DNA from: Sanguibacter inulinus
GTDB lineage: Bacteria > Actinomycetota > Actinomycetes > Actinomycetales > Cellulomonadaceae
Direction of reading: 5' to 3'
NCBI RefSeq assembly: GCF_013415325.1
Contig: NZ_JACBYE010000011.1
Location: 17,587-81,586, forward strand
Length of the DNA stretch: 64,000 nucleotides
The position numbers were made by a program, and so were the translations under genes. This document shows, in pieces, positions 46,804-57,022 of this stretch. How positions within the stretch are numbered: the stretch's first letter is position 1; each line of letters starts with the position of its first letter. A model generated the notes under the pieces. That model was not told where the DNA came from, did no database searches, and saw nothing but the letters and a program-made list of their open reading frames with translations.

Positions 46804-47898
46804 ATGTCTGAAGAACCCACGCCTGGCGCGCGACGCACCCGCGCCGACCGCCCTGCCCGTCCTCGCCGCCCGACGGCTCCTGACGGCCTCGTGCTGGTCG
46901 ACAAGCCCGCCGGCTGGACCAGCCACGACGTCGTGGCACGGACCCGCGGTCTTGCCGGCACCCGCAAGGTCGGTCACGCCGGGACCCTCGACCCGATGGC
47001 GACAGGCGTCCTGGTCCTCGGCATCGGCCGTGCGACCCGGCTGCTCACCTACGTGGTCGGTGCGGACAAGGAGTACACGGCGACCATCCGGCTCGGCCAG
47101 ACGACCTCGACGGACGACGCCGAGGGGGAGACGACCTCGACGCCCGGCGCGGCAGGCGTCACGGCGGAGTCTGTCGCGGCGGGGGTCGCGCGGCTCACGG
47201 GGGAGATCCAGCAGGTCCCCAGCTCGGTGAGCGCGATCAAGGTCGACGGCAAGCGGGCCTACGCTCTCGTGCGGTCGGGCGAAGAGGTCACGCTCGACGC
47301 ACGGACCGTGACGATCAGCCGCTTCGAGGTCCACGCGCTGCGCGAGGTCGAGGTGGACCTCGCGCAGGGGCAGGGCGCCTCTGAGGTCTCGGACGCCTCG
47401 GAGTTCGTGGACGGCGCGGACGCGCCGGTCGGGGGGACCGGCGTGACCGTGGTGGACGTGGACGTGACCGTCGTGTGCTCCTCGGGCACGTACATCCGTG
47501 CGCTGGCGCGCGACCTCGGCGCCGACCTCGGCTGCGGTGGGCACCTCACGGCGCTGCGACGTACGCGCGTCGGCGGCTACACCATCGAGGCAGCCCGCTC
47601 CTTCGACGAGCTCGAGTCGCAGACGGACGCGGACGGGGTCCTCGCGACGATCCCGCTCGCCGACGCAGCGCGCGCCACCTTCCCGGTCCGCGACCTCACG
47701 GCCGAAGAGGTCGTCGCGCTGTCCTACGGCCAGTGGCTCGAGGCCTCGGGGACCGCTGGGACGACCGCGGCGGTCGCACCCACCGGCGAGCTCGTAGCCC
47801 TCGTCGAGGACGTGACCCGCAGCGGCCACGAGAAGGCCAAGCCGGTGATCGTCTTCGCGCCCTCCCAGGGTGAGACCTCGAAGGGCACGACCACCTAG
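46804..47898 (+). CDS. truB: tRNA pseudouridine-55 synthase TruB
   Basis: 364 residues, longer than E. coli TruB (314) because of an insertion rich in Asp/Ser/Gly at about residues 190-220. The catalytic Asp is in KVGHAGTLDPMATGVLVLG; also DKEYTATIRLGQTTSTDDAE, VPSSVSAIKVDGKRAYALVR and CSSGTYIRALARDLG. ATG 46804 follows GAGAGG. Precedes ribF. Confidence 0.96.
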   Translation: MSEEPTPGARRTRADRPARPRRPTAPDGLVLVDKPAGWTSHDVVARTRGLAGTRKVGHAGTLDPMATGVLVLGIGRATRLLTYVVGADKEYTATIRLGQTTSTDDAEGETTSTPGAAGVTAESVAAGVARLTGEIQQVPSSVSAIKVDGKRAYALVRSGEEVTLDARTVTISRFEVHALREVEVDLAQGQGASEVSDASEFVDGADAPVGGTGVTVVDVDVTVVCSSGTYIRALARDLGADLGCGGHLTALRRTRVGGYTIEAARSFDELESQTDADGVLATIPLADAARATFPVRDLTAEEVVALSYGQWLEASGTAGTTAAVAPTGELVALVEDVTRSGHEKAKPVIVFAPSQGETSKGTTT

Positions 47899-47963
47899 GA
47901 CACCGCCCTGCGCACCGCCACCTGGTCCCCGGACCGTCACCGGATTGCGTCCTGCCCCGTCGG

Positions 47964-47993
47964 GCGTGGCACCCTTGTCCAGTCGTGCCACGC
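47964..47993. other. Hairpin in the truB-ribF gap
   Basis: 8-bp arms (GCGTGGCA at 47964-47971 and TGCCACGC at 47986-47993) with a 14-nt loop. It could be a weak terminator or a leader structure for ribF. Confidence 0.4.
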
Positions 47994-48055
47994 ACGTCGA
48001 CCAGCCCGTCACCGGCTCAGGCGACCTGACCCGGACATCGCCCGAGGAGCCTTCA

Positions 48056-49066
48056 GTGCAGCTGTGGACCGACCTGGACCAGATCCCCGCAGGGGTCGGA
48101 CCGTCCGTCGTGACGATCGGCAACTTCGACGGCGTCCACGCGGGGCACGTGCAGGTCCTCGGCCGTCTGGTCCAGCGCGCCGCCGAGCTCGACGCGATCT
48201 CCGTGGCCATCACCTTCGACCCGCACCCGGCCCAGGTGCACAGGCCTGACGAGGCGCCACCGCTCATCACCGGTCTCCAGGACAGGCTGCTGCTGCTCGA
48301 GGAGACCGGCATCGACGCCGTCCTCGTCCTGCCGTACTCGCTGTCGCTGGCCGGGCTGACGCCCGAAGAGTTCGTGTCGCGCTACATCGTCGACGCTCTC
48401 GGAGCCGTCTGCGTGGCCGTGGGCCGTGACGTCCGCTTCGGGCTCGGCAACTCTGGTTCGTTGGACACGATGGTCGAGATCGGCGAGAGGCTCGGCTTCG
48501 TCGTCGACGTGATCGACGACGTCGGCGACGGCCCGGCGCCGCGCTGGTCCTCGAGCGCCGTGCGCGAGCTCTTGCTCGCCGGAGACGTCCGGGCCGCCGG
48601 TCAGATGCTCGGGCGCCCGCACAGGCTCCGCGGCGAGGTCGTGCACGGTGACGCGCGCGGACGGGACCTCGGGTACCCGACGGCCAACCTGAGCCAGGAC
48701 GCGCAGGGCATCGTCCCTGCCGACGGTGTGTACGCCGGCTGGGTCGTCCGCCCGTCCTCCGGCGACCAGACCCCGCTGCCCGCAGCCGTGTCGATCGGCA
48801 CCAACCCGACCTTCGACGGGCTCCAGCGCCGTGTCGAGGCCTACGTGCTCGACCGGACAGACCTCGACCTCTACGGCGAGGAGATCCTCGTCGAGCTCGT
48901 CGAGAGGCTCCGGCCGACCCTGAAGTTCGACTCCCTCGACGCGCTCGTCGAGCAGATGGCCGCCGACGTCGTGCAGGCGCGCGACATCTTGGGCGCAGAG
49001 CCTCGTCGCGGACAGACCGCGGACGGTGCCGACGCCGCAGACCAGCCTGGCGCCTCGGGGCTGTAG
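48056..49066 (+). CDS. ribF: Bifunctional riboflavin kinase/FAD synthetase
   Basis: 336 residues. Makes FMN and FAD. The N-terminal nucleotidyltransferase has VVTIGNFDGVHAGHVQVL and VGRDVRFGLGNSG; the kinase half has GRDLGYPTANLS and SIGTNPTFDGLQRRVEAYVL. GTG 48056 has GAGGAG 6 nt upstream. The ABC transporter gene begins 4 nt after the stop. Confidence 0.96.
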   Translation: MQLWTDLDQIPAGVGPSVVTIGNFDGVHAGHVQVLGRLVQRAAELDAISVAITFDPHPAQVHRPDEAPPLITGLQDRLLLLEETGIDAVLVLPYSLSLAGLTPEEFVSRYIVDALGAVCVAVGRDVRFGLGNSGSLDTMVEIGERLGFVVDVIDDVGDGPAPRWSSSAVRELLLAGDVRAAGQMLGRPHRLRGEVVHGDARGRDLGYPTANLSQDAQGIVPADGVYAGWVVRPSSGDQTPLPAAVSIGTNPTFDGLQRRVEAYVLDRTDLDLYGEEILVELVERLRPTLKFDSLDALVEQMAADVVQARDILGAEPRRGQTADGADAADQPGASGL

Positions 49067-49069
49067 AGG

Positions 49070-49792
49070 ATGGCGGGTGAGGGCACCCAGCCGCAGGGGA
49101 GCGTGGCGGGCCCAGCGGTCGTCGCGGCGACCTCTCTGGTCGTCGGCTACGGGGACGTCCAGGTCTGCGCGCCCGTCGACCTCTCGCTGCAGCCCGGGCA
49201 GAGCCTCGCCGTCATCGGGTCCAACGGGTCCGGCAAGTCCACTGTCCTGCGGACGGTCCTGGGTCTGCTCGCGCCCGTGTCAGGGCAGGTCGAGGTGCTC
49301 GGCCGCGCTGTCGACGAGCGCGACCGACGCTTCCGGGCAGGAGTGGCGGGGGTCCTCGACGCGGACGCCTACTTCCCCGGACTGACGACGCGCGAGCACC
49401 TGGTGCTCACGGCGCGCGGGTTCGGGGTCCCCGAGGCAGGTCGCGTGGTCGACGAGGTGCTCGGGGTCTTCGGGATCTCCCACCAGTCCGACACTGTGCC
49501 CGAGGCGCTGTCGTCCGGGCAGCGCAGGCGCCTGCTGCTCGCAGCCGGGTTCGTCAGACCGCGAGAGCTGCTCGTCCTCGACGAGCCCGAGCAGCGCCTG
49601 GACGTCCGGATGCGGCGAGACCTCGCCGGCCTGCTGCGTGAGGAGACCGCCCGCGGCGGGGCCGTCCTCTACGCCACGCACGACGAGACGCTGCTCCGGG
49701 AGACAGGGAGCCCGGCACTGCTCGTGGGAGACGACGTGAGCCGGTTGGTCGCCCCGGGTGAGGCGGCCGACCTCCTCGCCGCCGGGCTCTGA
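49070..49792 (+). CDS. ABC transporter ATP-binding protein
   Basis: 240 residues. Walker A GSNGSGKST (about residues 47-55), signature ALSSGQRRRLLLAAGF, Walker B ELLVLDEPEQRLD, and H-loop ATHDE. It is followed 1 nt later by a multi-membrane protein, which would be the permease. Substrate unknown. It is inserted between ribF and rpsO, where most actinobacteria have no ABC gene or a variable one. Confidence 0.92.
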   Translation: MAGEGTQPQGSVAGPAVVAATSLVVGYGDVQVCAPVDLSLQPGQSLAVIGSNGSGKSTVLRTVLGLLAPVSGQVEVLGRAVDERDRRFRAGVAGVLDADAYFPGLTTREHLVLTARGFGVPEAGRVVDEVLGVFGISHQSDTVPEALSSGQRRRLLLAAGFVRPRELLVLDEPEQRLDVRMRRDLAGLLREETARGGAVLYATHDETLLRETGSPALLVGDDVSRLVAPGEAADLLAAGL

Positions 49793-49793
49793 G

Positions 49794-51371
49794 ATGCGCA
49801 CCCTCACGGCAGACCCCGAGGAGCAGCTCACCGGGCGAGAGATCCGCAGGCTCACAGCTCGCGCCTCCGCTGCGCGCTCGGGCCGCGGCGCCGTCGAGGT
49901 TCTCAGCTCTGTCGCCTACGCGGTCGTGTGCGTCGCGGTCACCGTCGGGCTGGTCGTCGGGATCGCCGACGCCGTGCGCGGCGTCGTGACGCTCTCGTCG
50001 GATGCGCAGGATCCTGACATGGTGCTCTCCCTCGACGCCGTCCGGGCGATGCTCTGGACCGTTGTCGGTGCGCTCTCGGTCAGCCTGGCGGCGCGGCTCG
50101 GACCCGTCGGCGTCTCGGACGCCGGTGTGCGGTGGTGGGTGCCCACGGGGGTCGACAGGTCCGGGCTGCTCGTCGGCAGCTGGTGGAGCACTCTCGCGAC
50201 CTGGACCGTCGGCACGTCGGTCGCGGCGACGACAGTCGCCGGTGTCACGGGCGTCCCGGTGACGGGAGCTGCGCTCGGGGGCGTCGCGCTGGTCGGCGCG
50301 GGGGCCGGCGCGCTCCTCGTCGCCGCGGTCGGGGTCCTGCAGGCTCACGGGATCGCCGGGTCCGCCCGGCGTGCCGCTGATGGCGTGGTCGCCCTGGTCC
50401 CCGTGCTCGGTGTCCTGTGGATCCTCGTCGGCAGCGGCCCGTGGTCGGGGTCGGACGACGGAGGCGTCGCCGGTCCGGCGCCGACCTCGGGTCTGTGGCT
50501 CGTCGCAGTCGTGCTCGCCGCCGCAGCGCTGGTCGTCGTGCTCGTCTGGCGACGGTCGCTCGGTCGGCTGAGCGCGTCGGTGCTCGCCGAGCGTGCTGGG
50601 ACCGCGCAGCACGCCGGAGCCGCGACGCTCTCCCTCGACACCCGCGAGCTGGCACGCGCTCTCGGTCGGGGCCGGGCCGTACGCACCCGCCGACCGTCTC
50701 GGCGGCTGCGCGTCGTCCGTGGGCCGCGCACCGCCCTGCTCGTCGCCGAGGCCCTCGCGCTGACCCGCACCCCGGGTCTGCTGCTCGCGGTACCTGCCCT
50801 GGCCTGCTCGGCGGTCGTCGCGCAGCAGGTCCCCGCCCTGCGGGACGGGGCCGGGCTCGTCGTGGTGACGGCCGTCGTCGGGCTCCGCGCCGCGCAGACC
50901 GGTGCTCGCGGCGCCAGCGAGGCTGACGTGTCACCCGCGCTCGACGCGATGCTGCCCCTCGGGTCACGGACCACCCGGATGCTGCGCACGGTCTTCCCTG
51001 CGCTGGTCTCCGGCGTGGTGCTGCTCGCCGCCCTCGCGCCCGCTGTCGTCGGGGAGGGTGCACCGCTCGGTCCGTGGGTGCTGCTGACCGTGCTCGCGGG
51101 TGCGGGCTTCGGGGCTGCTGCCGTCCGTGGTGCGTACCGCAGGCCACCCGACTGGTCCGCCCCGCTGCTCGCGACCCCGGCCGGCGCGCTGCCGACGGGG
51201 GCGGTGTCGTCGGCGCTGCGCGGACCCGATCTCGCTCTGGTCGTCGTCGTGCCGCTCGCCGTGGCGGTCGTCGTGGGGGCTGCGTCGTGGGGACTCGTCG
51301 TCGCGCAGGCTGTCGTGGCCGTCGGTGCCGTGGTCGTCGCCTCGTGGGTGCCGGCGCCGGACCACGGATGA
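49794..51371 (+). CDS. Multi-pass membrane protein (DUF6297-like), probable ABC permease
   Basis: 525 residues with about ten to twelve hydrophobic segments (for example [59 protein letters not shown]). It resembles the actinobacterial DUF6297 family, usually paired with a stand-alone ATPase. ATG 49794 lies 1 nt after the ATPase stop, so the two probably form one transporter. Family name held with moderate confidence. Confidence 0.75.
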   Translation: MRTLTADPEEQLTGREIRRLTARASAARSGRGAVEVLSSVAYAVVCVAVTVGLVVGIADAVRGVVTLSSDAQDPDMVLSLDAVRAMLWTVVGALSVSLAARLGPVGVSDAGVRWWVPTGVDRSGLLVGSWWSTLATWTVGTSVAATTVAGVTGVPVTGAALGGVALVGAGAGALLVAAVGVLQAHGIAGSARRAADGVVALVPVLGVLWILVGSGPWSGSDDGGVAGPAPTSGLWLVAVVLAAAALVVVLVWRRSLGRLSASVLAERAGTAQHAGAATLSLDTRELARALGRGRAVRTRRPSRRLRVVRGPRTALLVAEALALTRTPGLLLAVPALACSAVVAQQVPALRDGAGLVVVTAVVGLRAAQTGARGASEADVSPALDAMLPLGSRTTRMLRTVFPALVSGVVLLAALAPAVVGEGAPLGPWVLLTVLAGAGFGAAAVRGAYRRPPDWSAPLLATPAGALPTGAVSSALRGPDLALVVVVPLAVAVVVGAASWGLVVAQAVVAVGAVVVASWVPAPDHG

Positions 51372-51469
51372 CCGGTCCAGGGTCCCCGGTACGTGGTGCT
51401 CTCGGCGGGTCATCTCGACAGGGCTGCATCCACGCGCAGGAGGTCGCGCGGGGCGCACGGGGGAGGCGG

Positions 51470-51491
51470 GGGAGGGCTGTCAGGCCCTCCC
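51470..51491 (+). terminator. Terminator after the ABC permease gene
   Basis: An 8-bp perfect stem extendable by a G-U pair (51470-51477 with 51484-51491), 6-nt loop, just before the rpsO promoter. Confidence 0.55.
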
Positions 51492-51503
51492 TCCGAGCCC
51501 TGC

Positions 51504-51509
51504 TAGACT
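51504..51509 (+). promoter_or_regulatory. rpsO promoter -10
   Basis: TAGACT, giving a transcript from about 51516 with an 82-nt leader that contains a small hairpin (GCCG, six bases, CGGC). S15 commonly represses its own mRNA through such leaders. Confidence 0.45.
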
Positions 51510-51597
51510 TGCACAGCCGTTAGATCGGCCGCGGAACCAGAGAGCTCGGGTGGACATGCCCCGGAGCACCGCGCAACGAGAACACACTAGGAGAGCC

Positions 51598-51867
51598 GTG
51601 CCCCTCGACAACGCCACGAAGCAGCGCATCATGACCGAGTACGCCACCACCGAGGGCGACACCGGTTCCCCCGAGGTCCAGGTCGCGATGCTCACGCAGC
51701 GCATCCTCGACCTCACCGACCACCTCAAGGAGCACAAGCACGACCACCACAGCCGTCGTGGTCTGCTCCTCCTCGTCGGAAAGCGTCGTCGCCTCCTCGG
51801 ATACCTCCAGAAGGTCGACATCAACCGCTACCGCAGCCTCATCGAGCGCCTCGGCCTCCGTCGCTGA
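51598..51867 (+). CDS. rpsO: 30S ribosomal protein S15
   Basis: 89 residues, the normal length. Motifs: [52 protein letters not shown] precedes GTG 51598. Followed by a good terminator and then pnp, a conserved pair. Confidence 0.97.
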   Translation: MPLDNATKQRIMTEYATTEGDTGSPEVQVAMLTQRILDLTDHLKEHKHDHHSRRGLLLLVGKRRRLLGYLQKVDINRYRSLIERLGLRR

Positions 51868-51878
51868 TAGCGTGATCT

Positions 51879-51911
51879 CTAGCCCGGTCCCATTCTCTGG
51901 GGCCGGGCTAG
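51879..51911 (+). terminator. Terminator after rpsO
   Basis: A 13-bp stem with one G-U pair (51879-51891 with 51899-51911), 7-nt loop, followed by TTCGG. Confidence 0.8.
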
Positions 51912-52088
51912 TTCGGTATCACTGAGGAATCGCTGCACACTCATCACCCACAGTCCGCTTCCGACCGCATCGTCCGGTCCTCGGTAGTGGCCCCCGGACC
52001 CGCGCACGCGCGCGAGACGTCCGTAGGCCTCGATCGAAGACCGCCGTGCGGTGTGCGCCGCGGACACTCGCAGAACAGGAGGGCACCC

Positions 52089-54302
52089 GTGGAGGGTCCC
52101 GAGATCGAGTTCGAAGAAGCAGTCATCGACAACGGGCGCTTCGGCACCCGCACCGTCCGTTTCGAGACGGGCCGCCTGGCCCGCCAGGCTGCCGGGTCGG
52201 CAGTCGCGTACCTCGACGGCGAGACGATGCTGCTGTCGGCCACCACGGTCGGCAAGCACCCCAAGGACCAGTTCGACTTCTTCCCGCTGACGGTCGACGT
52301 CGAAGAGCGCATGTACGCCGCGGGCCGCATCCCCGGCTCGTTCTTCCGCCGCGAGGGACGCCCCAGCACCGAGGCCATCCTCACGTGCCGTCTCATCGAC
52401 CGCCCGCTCCGCCCGACCTTCGTCAAGGGCCTGCGCAACGAGGTCCAGGTCGTCGTGACCGTCCTCGCCGCTCACCCGGACGACGCCTACGACACCCTCG
52501 CGATCAACGTCGCGTCGCTGTCCACCCAGCTCTCCGGCCTGCCGTTCTCCGGCCCGGTCGGTGCTGTCCGCATCGCTCTGGTCGACGGCCAGTGGGTCGC
52601 CTTCCCGAAGTACTCCGACAAGGAGAAGGCCGTCTTCGACATGGTCGTCGCCGGTCGTGTCGCCGGGGACGACGTCGCGATCATGATGGTCGAGGCCGAG
52701 GCCACCGACAACTCCTGGACCCTGATCAAGGACGAGGGCGTCGCCGCCCCGACCGAAGAGGTCGTGGCCGAGGGCCTCGAGGCCTCGAAGGTCTTCATCC
52801 GCCAGCTCTGCGAGGCCCAGGCCGCGCTCGCCGCCCGCGCTGCGAAGCCGGTCCGTGAGTTCCCGCTCTTCCTGGACTACCAGGACGACGCCTACGCCGC
52901 GATCGAGGCGCAGGTCGCCACGCCGCTCGGTCAGGCGCTCACCATCGCGGACAAGCAGGACCGCGAGGCCCGCCTCGACGAGGTCAAGGCCGAGGCGCTC
53001 ACCGCTCTCGCCGGCCAGTTCGAGGGTCGCGAGAAGGAGCTGTCCGCAGCCGTCCGCTCCGTGACCAAGAAGCTCATCCGTCAGCGCGTCCTCACCGACG
53101 GTGTCCGCATCGACGGTCGTGGGCTCGCCGACATCCGCACGCTCTCGGCCGAGGTCGAGGTCGTCCCCCGCGTGCACGGTTCCGCGATCTTCGAGCGTGG
53201 CGAGACCCAGATCATGGGCATCACCACCCTCAACATGCTCCGCATGGAGCAGCAGATCGACTCGCTCGGTCCGGAGACGCGCAAGCGCTACATGCACAAC
53301 TACAACTTCCCGCCGTACTCGACCGGTGAGACCGGCCGTGTGGGGAGCCCCAAGCGTCGTGAGATCGGGCACGGTGCACTCGCCGAGCGCGCCCTCGTCC
53401 CCGTCCTGCCGACCCGCGAAGAGTTCCCCTACGCGATCCGCCAGGTCTCCGAGGCGCTCAGCTCCAACGGGTCCACCTCGATGGGTTCCGTCTGCGCCTC
53501 GACCCTCTCGCTGCTCAACGCCGGTGTGCCGCTGCGCGCAGCCGTCGCGGGCATCGCGATGGGTCTCATCTCCGACACCGTGGACGGCCAGCCCCGCTAC
53601 GCGGCGCTGACCGACATCCTCGGAGCCGAGGACGCCTTCGGCGACATGGACTTCAAGGTCGCCGGTACCCGTGAGTTCGTCACGGCCATCCAGCTCGACA
53701 CGAAGCTCGACGGCATCCCCGCCTCGGTCCTCGGCGGTGCGCTGACCCAGGCCCGCGACGCGCGCTTCGCGATCCTCGACGTGCTCGCCGAGGCCATCGA
53801 CGTGCCCGACGAGATGAGCCCGCACGCTCCTCGCGTCATCGCGGTCAAGGTCCCCGTGGACAAGATCGGCGAGGTCATCGGCCCGAAGGGCAAGATGATC
53901 AACCAGATCCAGGAGGAGACGGGCGCGGACATCTCCATCGAGGACGACGGCACCGTCTACATCGGTGCCACCGACGGCCCCTCCGCAGAGGCCGCCCGCG
54001 CGGCGATCAACGCGATCGCCAACCCGCACGTGCCCGAGATCGGCGAGCGCTTCGTCGGGACTGTCGTCAAGATCGCTCCCTTCGGCGCCTTCATCTCGCT
54101 CTCGCCGGGCAAGGACGGGCTGCTCCACATCAGCCAGATCCGCAAGCTCGTCGGTGGCAAGCGCGTCGAGAACGTCGAGGACGTGCTGAGCATCGGCCAG
54201 AAGGTCCAGGTCGAGATCGGTGAGGTCGACCCGCGCGGGAAGCTCTCGCTCCACGCCGTGGTCGACGAGACCGAGGCCGAGGCTGGTCAGGCAGACGCCT
54301 GA
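52089..54302 (+). CDS. pnp: Polyribonucleotide nucleotidyltransferase (PNPase)
   Basis: 737 residues. Degrades mRNA phosphorolytically from the 3' end; in actinobacteria it is also the main RNA-tailing enzyme. Two RNase PH domains ([25 protein letters not shown]-type loop [14 protein letters not shown]), a KH domain ([20 protein letters not shown]) and an S1 domain ([20 protein letters not shown]). GTG 52089 has AGGAGGG 5 nt upstream; the 34-codon in-frame extension is rejected. Confidence 0.97.
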   Translation: MEGPEIEFEEAVIDNGRFGTRTVRFETGRLARQAAGSAVAYLDGETMLLSATTVGKHPKDQFDFFPLTVDVEERMYAAGRIPGSFFRREGRPSTEAILTCRLIDRPLRPTFVKGLRNEVQVVVTVLAAHPDDAYDTLAINVASLSTQLSGLPFSGPVGAVRIALVDGQWVAFPKYSDKEKAVFDMVVAGRVAGDDVAIMMVEAEATDNSWTLIKDEGVAAPTEEVVAEGLEASKVFIRQLCEAQAALAARAAKPVREFPLFLDYQDDAYAAIEAQVATPLGQALTIADKQDREARLDEVKAEALTALAGQFEGREKELSAAVRSVTKKLIRQRVLTDGVRIDGRGLADIRTLSAEVEVVPRVHGSAIFERGETQIMGITTLNMLRMEQQIDSLGPETRKRYMHNYNFPPYSTGETGRVGSPKRREIGHGALAERALVPVLPTREEFPYAIRQVSEALSSNGSTSMGSVCASTLSLLNAGVPLRAAVAGIAMGLISDTVDGQPRYAALTDILGAEDAFGDMDFKVAGTREFVTAIQLDTKLDGIPASVLGGALTQARDARFAILDVLAEAIDVPDEMSPHAPRVIAVKVPVDKIGEVIGPKGKMINQIQEETGADISIEDDGTVYIGATDGPSAEAARAAINAIANPHVPEIGERFVGTVVKIAPFGAFISLSPGKDGLLHISQIRKLVGGKRVENVEDVLSIGQKVQVEIGEVDPRGKLSLHAVVDETEAEAGQADA

Positions 54303-54303
54303 C

Positions 54304-55629
54304 GTGCCCTGGAACCTTCCGCTCGACCCCGCCGGATCGCCGGCGAACGAGCTGACCGCCGGGCAGGACGGGGCGACGATCCGTCGCTCTGTCCTGCCCG
54401 GCGGGGTCCGGGTGCTCACCGAGCACATGCCGGGCCTGCGGTCAGCCACCATCGGTGCCTGGGTGGGCGTCGGCTCGCGCGACGAGACGAGCGGCCACTT
54501 CGGCTCGACACACTTCCTCGAGCACCTGCTGTTCAAGGGGACCCAGCGCCGCACGGCGATGGACATCGCCGAGGCCTTCGACGCCGTCGGCGGCGAGGCC
54601 AACGCCGGCACCGGCAAAGAGCACACGGTCTACTACGCCCGGGTCCTCGACTCCGACCTGCCGATGGCTGTCGACGTCATCACCGACATGGTCACCTCGG
54701 CTCGCCTCGACGAGGACGAGCTCGAGACCGAGCGCGGAGTGATCCTCGAAGAGCTCGCCATGAACGACGACGACCCGTCGGACGTCGTCCACGAAGAGTT
54801 CGCCGCCGCAGTGCTCGCCGGGCACCCGCTCGGTCGGCCGATCGGTGGGACCCCCGACACCATCCGCGCCGTCCCGCGTGCTGCCGTGTGGGAGCACTAC
54901 CAGTGGCACTACAGGCCCGAGACCCTCGTGGTCTCGGCTGCTGGCGGCGTCGACCACGACGCGCTCTGCGACCAGGTGTCGCAGGCGCTGACCGACGGTG
55001 GCTGGGACCTGGCTGCAGGTGCGACACCGCGTGCGCCGCGCGACAGCGCCGACCTCTCGGGAGTCGGCGAGGTCGGCACCGAGCTCACCGTCCGTCGGGC
55101 GGTCGAGCAGGGCAACGTGATCATCGGCTCGACAGGGATCTCCGCGACCGACGACCGCCGGTTCATCATGTCGGTGCTTTCCGCTGTCCTCGGCGGCGGG
55201 ATGTCGTCGCGGCTCTTCCAGGAGATCCGTGAGAAGCGCGGCCTCGCGTACTCGACCTACTCCTTCGCCTCAGGGCACGGCGGCATCGGGACCTTCGGTC
55301 TCTACGCAGGATGCGCCCCCGCGAAGATCGACGAGGTGAGCGAGCTCATGGTCCTCGAGCTCGAGAAGCTCGCCGACTCCGGGATCACCGCCTCCGAGCT
55401 CGCGCGGAGCATCGGGCAGCTCTCGGGCGGTCTGGTCCTCGGGCTCGAGGACACCGGCTCACGCATGAGCAGGCTCGGCAAGGCAGACCTCGTCACCGGG
55501 GAGCTGCTGAGCGTCGCCGAGTCGCTCGAGCGAATCCGTACCGTGACCGCCGAAGACGTCCAGGCTCTCGCCAAGGACCTCGCGGCACGACCGCGGTCCA
55601 CGGTGCGCGTGGGGCCCTTCGGGGACTGA
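54304..55629 (+). CDS. M16 family zinc metallopeptidase
   Basis: 441 residues. The inverted zinc motif HxxEH is in HFLEHLLFKGTQRRTA (about residues 74-89) with the downstream Glu in ETERGVILEEL; the C-terminal half has the REKRGLAYSTYSFAS segment. Related to mitochondrial processing peptidase and the YmxG/PepR proteins that follow pnp in many Gram-positives. Physiological substrate unknown. GTG 54304 lies 1 nt after the pnp stop. Confidence 0.93.
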   Translation: MPWNLPLDPAGSPANELTAGQDGATIRRSVLPGGVRVLTEHMPGLRSATIGAWVGVGSRDETSGHFGSTHFLEHLLFKGTQRRTAMDIAEAFDAVGGEANAGTGKEHTVYYARVLDSDLPMAVDVITDMVTSARLDEDELETERGVILEELAMNDDDPSDVVHEEFAAAVLAGHPLGRPIGGTPDTIRAVPRAAVWEHYQWHYRPETLVVSAAGGVDHDALCDQVSQALTDGGWDLAAGATPRAPRDSADLSGVGEVGTELTVRRAVEQGNVIIGSTGISATDDRRFIMSVLSAVLGGGMSSRLFQEIREKRGLAYSTYSFASGHGGIGTFGLYAGCAPAKIDEVSELMVLELEKLADSGITASELARSIGQLSGGLVLGLEDTGSRMSRLGKADLVTGELLSVAESLERIRTVTAEDVQALAKDLAARPRSTVRVGPFGD

Positions 55630-55706
55630 CTCTCGGGGCCCGTCCTCTGGCCCGAGACGACGTCACGACACGTCACCGCACAGCAGCAGCAGCAGCACCA
55701 GCGGCA

Positions 55707-55772
55707 CGACGAAGCCGCCGTCAGGCAGCTTCGCTCCTCAGGGAGCGACGCTCTCTGACGGCGGCTTCGTCG
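55707..55772. terminator. Large bidirectional terminator
   Basis: An 18-bp perfect stem (55707-55724 with 55755-55772) that encloses a second 7-bp stem (55731-55737 with 55742-55748). It lies between convergent genes; the stop codon of the minus-strand gene is in the inner loop. Confidence 0.85.
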
Positions 55773-56964
55773 TGGGGGTTGCAGAGTCTGGCGCAGCGAC
55801 GTGCGCGACGCCGGTCTCGCTGATCAGCGGCCCGGCAGCGGGGCTGTCTCCGAGGGCGAGGTGCTGGTCTTGGTCTCCGCAGAGGTCCGCTGAACCGATG
55901 TCGCCTCCTACCAGGAGGTGGAGCGCGCGCGCCGAGCCGATGGTCCGTGTCGAGGCCACGAGCACCCCGCACGCTCCGGCGACCAGGACGAGCAGGTCGA
56001 CATCGAGGCGCACCAGGAGAGAGGCGACGGCGACCGCGAGCAGGAGGACTACGACCGCGCCCTTCCAGGCCGACGAGACGCCGCTCGAGAGCGCCGGGGG
56101 TGAGCCGAGGAGCCAGGCAGCGACCAGGGTGCCGACGACCACGAGGAACCCGGGGTCGAGGAGCACAGGCCACCCCGTCGCTCCGAGGGAGGAGGAGACG
56201 AAGAAGATCCCGCCTGCCGCCTGGAGCAGCACCGCTCCACCGCAGAGGAGCACGACGACAGCAGCCGCCACGTGCGTCGCCCGGTCGACCTCGCGGGCGA
56301 GGACCGAGCGCGGAGAGGGTGTGCTCGTCCACTGAGCGGTCGGGACGACGGCTGAGCCAGAGAGAACGGCTCGAGGGTGGACTCCGATCGCGTCCGCGCC
56401 GAGCCGACGGTCGTGAGACGGTTCCCGCAGGCCCACCCGGGGACGACCTGCCCACGCAGGCGACTCGAAGGTGCGGAGCAGCAGAGGACCGACCCAGAGC
56501 GCAACCGCGACGATGGCAGGTCCGGTCGCGGAGAGCAGGTCGAGCGACCACGTGGGTGTGGCGATGAGGTCTCCCTGGTGGAGCGGGGTGCCGTCCCCGG
56601 GCCAGGCGAACCAGGTCTGCGACGGCAGCCCGTCGCGCAGGGCGCGGGTGCTGTGGACCCCGTCCAGCCATGCCGCCGCGGTCCAGACGGCGAGGAGCCC
56701 CGAACCCGTCGCGCTCGGCCACCACCATCGAGCGCCGTCGCGGTTCGAGACGGCCCACGACAGCACGGTCACGACGAGCGACGTGCTGGTCGTCCATCCG
56801 GTGTACGGGGTGAGCAGAGCATCTGACCCGGCGCGGACGAGCGTGTCCACGACAGGCTCCGCGAAGAACACGGACCAGGAGGCGAGCGACTGCGTCGCTG
56901 CTGCTGCGCAGACAGTGGCTGCCGCAGCGCACGCGGACCACAGAAGACTTCTGAGAGATCTCAC
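55738..56964 (-). CDS. Membrane protein of unknown function
   Basis: 408 residues with about seven hydrophobic segments (for example LLSATGPAIVAVALWVGPLL and VAAAVVVLLCGGAVLLQAAG) and a soluble C-terminal tail rich in Pro/Thr/Ser. No family recognised. It starts with GTG 56964, without a convincing ribosome site, divergent from dapB. Coding bias over the whole length (strong GC third positions in this frame) supports a real gene. Confidence 0.65.
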   Translation of the reverse strand: MRSLRSLLWSACAAAATVCAAAATQSLASWSVFFAEPVVDTLVRAGSDALLTPYTGWTTSTSLVVTVLSWAVSNRDGARWWWPSATGSGLLAVWTAAAWLDGVHSTRALRDGLPSQTWFAWPGDGTPLHQGDLIATPTWSLDLLSATGPAIVAVALWVGPLLLRTFESPAWAGRPRVGLREPSHDRRLGADAIGVHPRAVLSGSAVVPTAQWTSTPSPRSVLAREVDRATHVAAAVVVLLCGGAVLLQAAGGIFFVSSSLGATGWPVLLDPGFLVVVGTLVAAWLLGSPPALSSGVSSAWKGAVVVLLLAVAVASLLVRLDVDLLVLVAGACGVLVASTRTIGSARALHLLVGGDIGSADLCGDQDQHLALGDSPAAGPLISETGVAHVAAPDSATPTTKPPSESVAP

Positions 56965-57009
56965 ACCGGAGCATCGACACCCGGGACGTCGGGCTTGAGC
57001 CAGGGCCTA

Positions 57010-57015
57010 TAGGCT
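57010..57015 (+). promoter_or_regulatory. Leaderless promoter of dapB
   Basis: TAGGCT ends 7 nt before GTG 57023, with no ribosome binding site between. Confidence 0.55.
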
Positions 57016-57022
57016 GACGCCC

